Shown here piece after piece: positions 13,879-22,077 of a stretch of 46,615 nucleotides of DNA. This DNA is from an uncultured Prevotellamassilia sp. GTDB lineage: Bacteria; Bacteroidota; Bacteroidia; Bacteroidales; Bacteroidaceae. Positions within the stretch are counted from its first letter, which is position 1; the number at the start of each line of letters is the position of its first letter. The translations under genes and the position numbers were made by a program. The DNA lies in the NCBI GenBank assembly GCA_934255485.1, contig CAKQOG010000019.1, positions 1-46,615 of the forward strand, written 5' to 3'. The notes below the pieces were generated by a model. The model made no database searches. It saw nothing but the letters and a program-made list of their open reading frames with translations, and was not told the DNA's origin.

Positions 13879-14325
13879 ATGAACCAAAATAATATTATGG
13901 CTGCTAAAGATGTAAAATACTTTATCATACATTGTTCAGCCACACGCTGCAACCGCAACTATACAGTAGAGCAACTCCTTAACGACCACAAGGCAAGGGG
14001 CTTCCGCACCATAGGTTACCACTTTTATATACGCAAAGATGGCACCATGACACAACACCGCAAACTGCTCGAGGTGGGCGCCCACTGCGTGCCCTATAAC
14101 CATTGCTCAATAGGTATTTGCTATGAAGGTGGACTTGATAAAATGGGCAAGCCTCACAACACGCTTACCCCACAACAACTCGAGCGCATAGGTAGCTTGC
14201 TCAGAGAGCTTCACAGCCTATTTCCACAAGCCAAGGTAACGGGCCATCGCGACTTGTCTTACACCACCCCTAAGGAGTGTCCTTGCTTAAATGCCAAAGA
14301 GGTGTTTGGGCAATATGTGGAATAA
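13879..14325 (+). CDS. N-acetylmuramoyl-L-alanine amidase (T7-lysozyme-like, Amidase_2)
   Basis: A 148-residue single-domain zinc amidase that would cut the bond between N-acetylmuramic acid and L-alanine in peptidoglycan. Visible landmarks are FIIHCSAT with the first zinc His, GYHFYIRKDG, a central VGAHCVPYNHCSIGICYEGG, and GHRDLSYTTPKECPCLNA carrying the second His and the Cys ligand with the usual K-x-CPC. There is no signal peptide, so export would need lysis or another route, as for phage endolysins. Last gene of the HU-like/smalltalk/amidase trio. An alternative start is the ATG at 13897 (MAAKDVKY). Confidence 0.92.
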   Translation: MNQNNIMAAKDVKYFIIHCSATRCNRNYTVEQLLNDHKARGFRTIGYHFYIRKDGTMTQHRKLLEVGAHCVPYNHCSIGICYEGGLDKMGKPHNTLTPQQLERIGSLLRELHSLFPQAKVTGHRDLSYTTPKECPCLNAKEVFGQYVE

Positions 14326-14500
14326 CTAATGATATGACAAAAGTATCGTGTTGGCAGTATGGAAATGGGTTGTTGGCGTCAATCAATATGCTATAATGGC
14401 AGTTTTTCTTAACATTTGTTATTAGGCTTGTTGCTTGTAATTTTTGGCAGTGGCTTTGCATAATAAAGGGCGAATTTAGAAAACAAAAAACAATAAATAT

Positions 14501-17101
14501 ATGAATATCGACAACTTCACAATCAAAGCACAGCAAGCCATTCAACAGGCTATAGATCGTGTGCAAAAGAATGGGCAACAAGCCATCATGCCTATTCATT
14601 TGCTCGCTGGTGTGCTATCGGTGGGTGAAAACGTTACCAAGTTCATCTTTGGTAAACTTGGAGTAAACGAGCACGCACTGCAAGCTGCCGTAGAGCAAGA
14701 AATTCAACACCAACCTCGTGTGAGCGGAGGCTCAAGTCCTTATCTTGACCAAGATGCTAACCAAGTTACACTCAAGGCCGAAGAGTTTGCTCGTAAAAAC
14801 GGCGATACCTACGTGGGTCTTGAACCTATGCTTCAAGCCTTGCTCGAGGTGAGTAGCCGTGCATCACAAATGATGAAAGATGCTGGCATTACGGCAGATG
14901 GATTAAAAAAGGCTATCGATGAGTTGCGTGGTGGACAGAAAGCTACTTCGCAAAGCAGTGAGGATACTTACCAAGCATTGTCTAAATATGCACGCAACCT
15001 TGTTGAGGAAGCTCGCGAGGGTAAACTCGATCCTGTTATCGGTCGCGACGAGGAAATACGTCGTGTGCTACAAATACTTTCGCGTCGAACCAAAAACAAC
15101 CCTATCCTTATAGGTGAACCTGGTACGGGTAAAACCGCTATCGTTGAGGGTTTGGCAGAACGTATTGTTCGTGGCGATGTGCCAGAGAACTTGAAGAATA
15201 AAAAACTCTTCTCGCTCGATATGGGTGCACTTGTTGCAGGTGCTAAGTATAAAGGTGAGTTTGAGGAACGACTCAAGAGCGTTATCAACGAAGTAACGCA
15301 GGCACAAGGCGACATTATCCTCTTTATCGATGAAATTCACACATTGGTAGGTGCTGGTAAAGGCGAGGGCGCTATGGATGCTGCCAACATTTTGAAACCT
15401 GCCCTTGCACGTGGCGAACTGCGTAGCATTGGTGCTACCACACTCGAAGAATACCAAAAGTATTTTGAAAAGGACAAGGCTTTGGAACGTCGTTTCCAAA
15501 CGGTTATGGTAGACGAACCTTCGCCCGAGGATGCCATTAGCATTTTGCGTGGATTGAAAGAACGTTACGAAAATCACCACAAGGTGCGTATACAAGACGA
15601 TGCTATTATTGCTGCCGTGCAATTGTCGCACCGCTACATCACCGACCGCTTCTTGCCTGATAAAGCTATCGACCTTATGGACGAGGCTGCCGCTAAACTC
15701 CGCATGGAGCGCGACTCTCAACCTGAGGAACTCGATGAGATTACACGCCGCTTGCGCCAACTCGAAATTGAACGCGAAGCTATTAAACGCGAAAACGATA
15801 CTGCAAAACTCGAACAGCTGAACAAAGAGATTGCAGAACTCAGCGAACGCGAAAAAGACTTCCGTGCTAAATGGGAAGGCGAAAAGGATGTACTCTCTAA
15901 AATTCAGCAAGACAAGCAACAAATGGAGCAACTCCGTTTTGAGGCTGAACGCGCTGAACGCGAAGGCAATTACGGCAAAGTGGCTGAAATACGCTATGGC
16001 AAACTCAAACAACTTGAGAACGACATCAAGGCTCAGCAAGAACAACTCAAAAATCGCCAAGGTGCCGAAGCTATGGTAAAGGAGGAGGTTACTCCCGACG
16101 ACATTGCCGACGTTGTGGCTCGCTGGACGGGTATACCTGTTACACGTATGTTGCAGAGCGAACGCGAGAAACTACTACACCTTGAAGACGAACTTCATAA
16201 GCGTGTGGTGGGACAAGACGAGGCTATACAAGCCGTGGCCGATGCCGTGCGTCGTTCGCGTGCCGGACTACAAGACCCTAAACGTCCTATTGGTTCGTTT
16301 ATCTTCTTAGGTACAACGGGTGTGGGTAAGACCGAACTTGCCAAAGCACTTGCCGACTACCTATTCAACGATGAAAACATGATGACACGTATCGACATGA
16401 GCGAATACCAAGAGAAGTTTAGTGTTTCGCGTCTTGTTGGTGCACCTCCGGGATACGTTGGTTATGAAGAGGGCGGACAACTTACTGAGGCTGTGCGTCG
16501 CAAACCATATAGTGTTGTACTATTTGATGAAATCGAAAAGGCACACCCCGATGTGTTTAACATTCTTCTTCAAGTGCTTGACGATGGTCGCTTAACCGAC
16601 AACAAGGGCCGCACGGTGAACTTTAAGAACACCATTATCATCATGACCTCTAACATGGGATCGAGCATGATACAGCAAAAGTTTGAGACTATTGCTAACA
16701 AAAATGCCGATGAACGTGCACACATCATTGATGAGACTAAAGCTCAAGTGCTCGACATGCTGAAAAAGACGATACGCCCTGAGTTTTTGAATCGTATCGA
16801 CGACATCATCATGTTCCAACCACTTACGCAACCACAAATAGAACAGATTGTTCGCTTGCAAGTAAATGGCATACAAAAGCTCTTGGCCGACCAAGATGTA
16901 CATCTCGATGTGTCAGATGCCGCAGTGAAATTGGTAGCTCAGGCTGGTTTCGACCCCGAGTTTGGTGCTCGTCCTGTGAAACGTGCATTGCAACGCATGT
17001 TGCTTAACGATTTGAGCAAGGCACTCCTTGCAGGCACAGTAGACAAGACAAAGCCTATCCACGTGGATGTTAGTGGCGAAACACTTACATTTAAAAACTA
17101 A
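14501..17101 (+). CDS. clpB: ClpB disaggregase (Hsp100 AAA+ chaperone)
   Basis: An 866-residue cytosolic hexameric disaggregase working with DnaK. The N domain spans residues 1-145. AAA-1 has Walker A GEPGTGKT at 205-212 and a Walker B FIDEIHTL. A long coiled-coil M domain spans about 400-530 (many E/R/K/Q heptads), which is characteristic of ClpB as opposed to ClpA/C. AAA-2 has Walker A GTTGVGKT at 604-611, the pore loop GYVGYEEGG and sensor residues, then the C-terminal D2-small domain (FGARPVKRALQ). Length matches the family. No ClpP-binding IGF loop was noticed. Monocistronic with a terminator at 17137; no CIRCE-type or TAnnTTTG element is obvious upstream. Confidence 0.97.
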   Translation: MNIDNFTIKAQQAIQQAIDRVQKNGQQAIMPIHLLAGVLSVGENVTKFIFGKLGVNEHALQAAVEQEIQHQPRVSGGSSPYLDQDANQVTLKAEEFARKNGDTYVGLEPMLQALLEVSSRASQMMKDAGITADGLKKAIDELRGGQKATSQSSEDTYQALSKYARNLVEEAREGKLDPVIGRDEEIRRVLQILSRRTKNNPILIGEPGTGKTAIVEGLAERIVRGDVPENLKNKKLFSLDMGALVAGAKYKGEFEERLKSVINEVTQAQGDIILFIDEIHTLVGAGKGEGAMDAANILKPALARGELRSIGATTLEEYQKYFEKDKALERRFQTVMVDEPSPEDAISILRGLKERYENHHKVRIQDDAIIAAVQLSHRYITDRFLPDKAIDLMDEAAAKLRMERDSQPEELDEITRRLRQLEIEREAIKRENDTAKLEQLNKEIAELSEREKDFRAKWEGEKDVLSKIQQDKQQMEQLRFEAERAEREGNYGKVAEIRYGKLKQLENDIKAQQEQLKNRQGAEAMVKEEVTPDDIADVVARWTGIPVTRMLQSEREKLLHLEDELHKRVVGQDEAIQAVADAVRRSRAGLQDPKRPIGSFIFLGTTGVGKTELAKALADYLFNDENMMTRIDMSEYQEKFSVSRLVGAPPGYVGYEEGGQLTEAVRRKPYSVVLFDEIEKAHPDVFNILLQVLDDGRLTDNKGRTVNFKNTIIIMTSNMGSSMIQQKFETIANKNADERAHIIDETKAQVLDMLKKTIRPEFLNRIDDIIMFQPLTQPQIEQIVRLQVNGIQKLLADQDVHLDVSDAAVKLVAQAGFDPEFGARPVKRALQRMLLNDLSKALLAGTVDKTKPIHVDVSGETLTFKN

Positions 17102-17136
17102 GAGATATAAAACATCTTTTGTGATATATTATAAAT

Positions 17137-17184
17137 AAAAAAGGCTACTATAAGCTAACGAAAATGCTCGTAGTAGCTTTTTTT
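17137..17184 (+). terminator. Rho-independent terminator after clpB
   Basis: AAAAAAGGCTACTA (17137-17150) pairs with TAGTAGCTTTTTTT (17171-17184), giving a stem and T-run. Confidence 0.85.
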
Positions 17185-17544
17185 GTGTGTTAATTTATTA
17201 CCTTTATTTTTTAATGACTAAGAAGATAGCAAAAGATAAGCATTGAATGCTTTATTTATTAGTTGGTAGAATAACAACTTCCATCTTGCATATCATTAAT
17301 ATGGACTTACAGAAAAAAGTAAAGTATTGAAAAACATATATATATGCTATGGCTACACTAAAAACCTATGCTTATGGGCAAAAGAATGTGCTAAGGCATA
17401 TCAATTAATACAGAACATGATTATATAAATTAATTTTGAAAACCTACTTATTAGAAAAGGTTATTACTAACAAAAGTTTGTAGCTTTTTTGTAAGTAAAG
17501 ATTATTAATCTACTCACTCATGCTACTTACTTTTCTTTTTTTCT
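17185..17544. other. AT-rich intergenic stretch without recognisable gene
   Basis: Only short unconvincing frames; no tRNA or strong hairpin seen. It ends where the tandem-promoter element begins. Confidence 0.5.
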
Positions 17545-17621
17545 TACCTTTGTATAAAATAGGCTACGGCTCAACAATATGAAAACGAGTTTTCTATTGT
17601 ATTCGCCTTGTACTATCTAAG
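17545..17621 (+). promoter_or_regulatory. Tandem TAnnTTTG element with internal hairpin (copy 1, LRR gene)
   Basis: TACCTTTG at 17545-17552 and a degenerate TATCTAAG at 17614-17621 start 69 bases apart. Between them are the shared words AAATAGGCTACGGCTCA and ATTCGCCTTG, flanking a 12-bp hairpin (17574-17600) with one bulged T. The same architecture with different stem sequence occurs before purA. It ends 39 bases before the LRR protein ATG. Confidence 0.75.
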
Positions 17622-17660
17622 CCAAGTAAACACTTACGTTTTAAGTATAACACTACCGAT

Positions 17661-19079
17661 ATGCATAAAAAAATACCTTTTATCCTCGCCTCGGCTTTGC
17701 TTATGGGCATAGCTCCGCTTAATGCCGATGAGGTGCACCTCGCCACAGCTACTCCTATTGGCGAGACAATACAAATTGCTCTAAATGCCGATTTGAAAGC
17801 CGATATTATTTGGGAAAGCGGCGAGAAACAACAGCTTGTATGTGATGGCTCACTACAAACAATAGCCGTGAAAAGCAAAAAATTCACGCTTACTTCAACT
17901 ACAGGCAACATCACTTCATTGTATATACAAGGCGACAAAATCACCGAATTGAATGTAGATGCTGCTACCGAACTAACGTCGCTATATGCCGCCGACAACA
18001 AACTAACGTGGGTAGATGTACACAAGCTTAAAAAGCTTACTGACCTTGATTTGCAAGGCAACGAACTGACATCTCTGGTGCTTACTGACAACACTGCGTT
18101 GAAGAACCTTAATGTGGCAAACAACAATCTCACATCCACTAGTTTCAGTGTGGCTACTGCAACACGTTTCGACAACCTTGTAGTGGCTAACAACCAACTA
18201 TCGTCGGCATTGCCAGCCTCAGTACTGCGCAACACCAAGAACTATTGGGCACAAAATAACAAATTCTCTTCTGTATCGCTCACAAACTGTAACAACTTCC
18301 ATTCGTTGGTACTTTCGGGCAATAAACTTTCGGCTATTGCGCTTATCAAGCAGCCACAACTCACCGATTTGTGGATTGACAATAACGAAATCAAAACGCT
18401 TAACCTATCAAATGGTGCGCCCTTGCTACGCACTATTGCTGCCGACCACAACAAACTTACAAGCATACAGTGGGACGTAACAAACAATAAAAAGAGCTTA
18501 GAGTACGCTTACCTTAACGACAATCAACTCTTTCCAGGTTCGCTACCTACACGCTCGTTGCTTACCGACTTTGTTTATGCTCCACAAGCCGACTACGAAT
18601 TGGATGAGAAATATGAACTCAACACGCCTATCGACCTCAGCGCATTGCTTTTAAAAAATGGTTATGAAGCTAACATCTCCACAAACGTAAAGTTTGTAGA
18701 CCGCAATGGCAAAGCTTTGGTTAAAGGCAACGATTACACCGACTCTCGTCGTCACTACACATTTAAGACATCACATGCAGGCATTCGACTTGAAGCTACA
18801 TGTAGTACCTTCCCTGGCATCACATTCTGCACTTCGCGTTTCAACGTGGGCAATGTTGTAGATGCTATCTATAATGTGACAGATAACAACAAGCAAACAT
18901 TTACTATCAACACTACAGATGGGGGCATTACGATTGAAACCTCTGTTGCTACCCCCATACACATTGTTGACCTCAAGGGAACCTCTATTGCCAACAAAAC
19001 GTTGAATGGCACTCAAACTTGGAATGTACCAACTGGCATTTACATCGTAAACGGGCAAAAGGTGGTTGTAACACACTAA
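17661..19079 (+). CDS. Secreted leucine-rich-repeat protein with T9SS-like C-terminal tail
   Basis: A 472-residue exported protein. Signal peptide is about residues 1-22 (KKIPFILASALLMGIAPLNA). From about 70 to 300 are LRR units of roughly 21 residues of the pattern L..L.l..N.L..l.l (e.g. LTDLDLQGNELTSLVL, LKNLNVANNNLTS). A beta-rich segment follows to about 400. The end, IHIVDLKG...GTQTWNVPTGIYIVNGQKVVV, matches the sorting-type C-terminal sequence common in Prevotella secreted proteins. It is probably delivered to the cell surface, with the LRR surface binding a host or protein ligand; the ligand is unknown. The next gene starts 27 bases on and is likely co-transcribed. Confidence 0.85.
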   Translation: MHKKIPFILASALLMGIAPLNADEVHLATATPIGETIQIALNADLKADIIWESGEKQQLVCDGSLQTIAVKSKKFTLTSTTGNITSLYIQGDKITELNVDAATELTSLYAADNKLTWVDVHKLKKLTDLDLQGNELTSLVLTDNTALKNLNVANNNLTSTSFSVATATRFDNLVVANNQLSSALPASVLRNTKNYWAQNNKFSSVSLTNCNNFHSLVLSGNKLSAIALIKQPQLTDLWIDNNEIKTLNLSNGAPLLRTIAADHNKLTSIQWDVTNNKKSLEYAYLNDNQLFPGSLPTRSLLTDFVYAPQADYELDEKYELNTPIDLSALLLKNGYEANISTNVKFVDRNGKALVKGNDYTDSRRHYTFKTSHAGIRLEATCSTFPGITFCTSRFNVGNVVDAIYNVTDNNKQTFTINTTDGGITIETSVATPIHIVDLKGTSIANKTLNGTQTWNVPTGIYIVNGQKVVVTH

Positions 19080-19106
19080 GCCTTGTATTAACAAAAAGTT
19101 TATTCA

Positions 19107-21812
19107 ATGAAAAAATCATATATCCTCACATTGTTAGCTCTTTCGCTCGGTTCACAAATTGGTGAGGCACAAAGTATTCAATTAGACAGAAAGAGCGGCA
19201 CGAATGCATACATCATGACTAGCCCCGACACCGTTAGCGTGGACTATGCTGCTGGTTTTGCCTCGGTTGCTGTTTTGGCTAACACCGACTACAACGTTAC
19301 TCCTAAGACTGATACTGATTGGTTGAAGTTTCGTAAAGAGAACAATGGTAATATCTCAGTGTTCAGTACTTACTACAACGATGCTACTAATCCCCGATTT
19401 GCTACGCTTGCACTTACGTCTGCCGATGGCAGTTTTACGCACAATCTTGTAGTGAAACAACAGCCCAACACATCTGTTAATCTGCTACAAGGCGACACCA
19501 AAGTTGCCATTTCAGCAATGCAAGCATCGAGTGTGCAGAGTGGCTATCCCATTAGTAATGCTTTCGATGGCAATCCTTCTACCATTTGGCACTCAAACTG
19601 GAACGGAGGCAGTTTTCCGTTTACAGTCAGACTTGTGCTCAACAGTGCACCACACGTAGATTATCTTGACTACACTGCACGTTCGTCGGGTGGTAATAAT
19701 GGTTCGTGGGGCAACGTAACTATCTACTATGCCACCAAAGACAATCCCTCAAAACTGATAAAAGCTGGCACACAAGACTTTGGCGAAAAGTCGGGACGTT
19801 TTTACTTTGGTGAAAACGGCATTGACAACGTTTATATCGTAAAAATTGAAATTAATAGCGCTGCATCAGACCAAGGAAAGAACTTTGCATCGGCAGCCGA
19901 AATTGGACTCTACCAAAAGAACCAAGAGGTTACAAACCTTATCAACACCTACTTTACCTCGCCACTCTGCAACGAACTTCGCTCCGATATTACGGATGAG
20001 CAAATGGCAGCTATACCCGTACCTTATTTCCGCCAATTGGCTAACCATTTGCGCTCGGGTTCTTACTCTACACAATTCCGTGTGGGCACTTTTGGCTGCT
20101 ATCTTGACCGCAACACCTTGCGTAATCAACTCAAAACTAGTAGTGCATACGACCCCTACGAAAATCCCACTGGTATCTACTTTAAGCAAGGTGACAAAGT
20201 GGTTGTTTTTGCTGAAGGTATTGACGGCTCACACCCTGTGCAACTTTGCATCAAAGAGTTTAGTAATGCCAACGACATCGAAACCGAAGGACAACCTGAG
20301 AGCTATTATTCACTCACCAATGGCATGAACGTTATCACTGCCAGCAATCGTGGTAACGGATATATCAACTACTACTCTGACGACTTTAAGAATGCTCCCG
20401 AGGTGAAGTTGCACTTTGCTATGGCCAACGAAGTAGGCTACTTTGATCAAGCAAAGAAGATGACCAACAACGATTGGAAGCAAATGCTCACCAAAGCTCA
20501 AAAGGTGGGTGCCGACAACATTGACGTATTAAGCAACCGCTTACACGTAGTTGTGCCTGTTGCCAATGCCTTGAAAGTGTGCCCCGTAAATGCTGAAAAG
20601 TTGGCTCTACTATACGACTCTATCATTTATCGTGAGCGCGAGATTATGGGACTTCCACAACATGGAATCGAACCAAAGAACCACCAGTTTGCTCGTCCTG
20701 TTAGGAGCGGTATGTTTGCTGATGGCAATGGTGCTGCAGCAGCATTTGGTAGTTTCAACGAATGGTGCAACCCTGAGAACATGGGGTTCTGGGGCATTGG
20801 TCACGAACTTGGACATATCAACCAAATTACTCCTGGATTTAAATGGAATGGTTTGGGCGAAACCACCAATAATATATACTCAGCTTGGGTTGAACACAAA
20901 CTGGGAGCAGCATCAGCCTATGGCACAGGCTATCATCGTCTTGAAGACGAGTATACAGGCGTAAATGATTATAGCGGAATGCGTGGCGGACGTTTCCAAG
21001 TTTACCTTGAAGAGGGTGTACGTAAGGGCATCAGTTGGCAATTGCAAGATGGACCAGACTATTTTGGAAGTGAGCCTAGCACCGAAATGATTGCCGATGT
21101 AGACGAGAATGGCAAAGCTACGGGCAAGACTGTAGTATCGAACCGTCGCAACTACGACCACTTTGTGAAGGTTGTACCATTCTGGCAACTTGAACTCTTT
21201 GCACTCGAAGCAGGAAAAGCGCCCAACGCTTGGAGCGACTTTATACAGACATATCGCGATGGCTTTGACCAAACTAAATTTAACACCAACGGCAAACAAC
21301 AGATGGAGATGATACGTCGCTTCTGCGATGCTGCAAAACTCAATCTCTGCTCCTTCTTCGAGAAAGCAGGTATGCTGCGTCCTATCCATGCCTACATCGA
21401 GGATTATAGCCGTGCATGGACTGTTATCACGCAAGATATGTGTGACAATTTGAAAGCAGAAATTGCCGCTAAGGGGTATCCCGAAGCTCCTGCAGGACTC
21501 AACTTTATTAATGCTTACAACTTTAAGCGTTTCCGTGATGAAGTGAAACTCACCACAGGTACATTGGGTAAGGGTTGTGTGTTACAAGCAGCCAACAACC
21601 GCGTGCAAGTAGACAACAACGCATGGCTTGGTGCTGTGGGGTATGAAACCTACAACGCCAAGGGCGAACTCTTGCGTGTTACGATGTTTGGTCTTGGCGA
21701 CAGCCAACGTTCAGACCGCTACACCTACGTGCTCTTCCCATCATCTGAAAGTGCCAAATACATCATGGCCGTAGGCTACGATGGCACTCGCGTAAAAATT
21801 TATCAGAAATAA
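19107..21812 (+). CDS. M60-like (enhancin-type) zinc metalloprotease with BACON and F5/8C domains
   Basis: A 901-residue secreted protein. Signal peptide is about 1-21 (YILTLLALSLGSQIGEA). A BACON-like beta domain lies at about 25-122 ending VVKQQP. A discoidin-like F5/8 type C carbohydrate-binding domain lies at about 133-270 (SGYPISNAFDGNPSTIWHSNWNG). An M60-like peptidase domain follows at about 320-720. The zinc site is GHELGH: His566, Glu567 and His570, with Glu585 in GLGETTNN as the probable third ligand. Family members cleave mucin-type or O-glycosylated proteins, so host glycoprotein breakdown is the likely role. Second gene of the pair with the LRR protein; a strong terminator follows at 21870. 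No C-terminal sorting tail is evident. Confidence 0.92.
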   Translation: MKKSYILTLLALSLGSQIGEAQSIQLDRKSGTNAYIMTSPDTVSVDYAAGFASVAVLANTDYNVTPKTDTDWLKFRKENNGNISVFSTYYNDATNPRFATLALTSADGSFTHNLVVKQQPNTSVNLLQGDTKVAISAMQASSVQSGYPISNAFDGNPSTIWHSNWNGGSFPFTVRLVLNSAPHVDYLDYTARSSGGNNGSWGNVTIYYATKDNPSKLIKAGTQDFGEKSGRFYFGENGIDNVYIVKIEINSAASDQGKNFASAAEIGLYQKNQEVTNLINTYFTSPLCNELRSDITDEQMAAIPVPYFRQLANHLRSGSYSTQFRVGTFGCYLDRNTLRNQLKTSSAYDPYENPTGIYFKQGDKVVVFAEGIDGSHPVQLCIKEFSNANDIETEGQPESYYSLTNGMNVITASNRGNGYINYYSDDFKNAPEVKLHFAMANEVGYFDQAKKMTNNDWKQMLTKAQKVGADNIDVLSNRLHVVVPVANALKVCPVNAEKLALLYDSIIYREREIMGLPQHGIEPKNHQFARPVRSGMFADGNGAAAAFGSFNEWCNPENMGFWGIGHELGHINQITPGFKWNGLGETTNNIYSAWVEHKLGAASAYGTGYHRLEDEYTGVNDYSGMRGGRFQVYLEEGVRKGISWQLQDGPDYFGSEPSTEMIADVDENGKATGKTVVSNRRNYDHFVKVVPFWQLELFALEAGKAPNAWSDFIQTYRDGFDQTKFNTNGKQQMEMIRRFCDAAKLNLCSFFEKAGMLRPIHAYIEDYSRAWTVITQDMCDNLKAEIAAKGYPEAPAGLNFINAYNFKRFRDEVKLTTGTLGKGCVLQAANNRVQVDNNAWLGAVGYETYNAKGELLRVTMFGLGDSQRSDRYTYVLFPSSESAKYIMAVGYDGTRVKIYQK

Positions 21813-21869
21813 GATAAGAGACAAATTGCAGTTTTTCAATAGTTTTAAAAATACTCTTGATAACTACAC

Positions 21870-21926
21870 AAGAACAAATGAGGCAAAGTCGTATTATTAT
21901 GACTTTGCCTCATTTGTTCTTATGTT
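21870..21926 (+). terminator. Perfect 21-bp hairpin terminator after the M60 protease
   Basis: 21870-21890 and 21901-21921 are exact complements (AAGAACAAATGAGGCAAAGT...) around a ten-base loop, with T-rich sequence following. Confidence 0.92.
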
Positions 21927-21962
21927 TCTTTCTTATTTGGATTAAATAAAATAGACGGCGGT

Positions 21963-22043
21963 TCACTTTGCTTCAAATAAAATGTACAAAATGAAAATCT
22001 TGCGACTTTCATTTTGCACTTCTCTCACCTTGCACTATCTTTG
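21963..22043 (+). promoter_or_regulatory. Tandem promoter element with hairpin (copy 3, PBP gene)
   Basis: TATCTTTG at 22036-22043 is preceded by CACCTTGCAC, a 10-bp hairpin CAAAATGAAA (21987-21996)/TTTCATTTTG (22007-22016) and a weaker TCACTTTG box at 21963. The downstream box places the transcription start near 22050, which fixes the PBP start at 22078, not at 21982. Confidence 0.65.
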
Positions 22044-22077
22044 CACCCATATATATTCATTACAAAAAGAAACTTCT

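Noticed and set aside
15068..16060. 330-residue open frame antisense to clpB
   Set aside because: Lies wholly inside clpB in the opposite strand; its Phe/Leu/Ala-rich translation is what the reverse of a charged coiled-coil coding region gives.
21982..22077. 32-residue N-terminal extension of the penicillin-binding protein
   Set aside because: The promoter box at 22036 lies inside it, so it would not be transcribed from that start.
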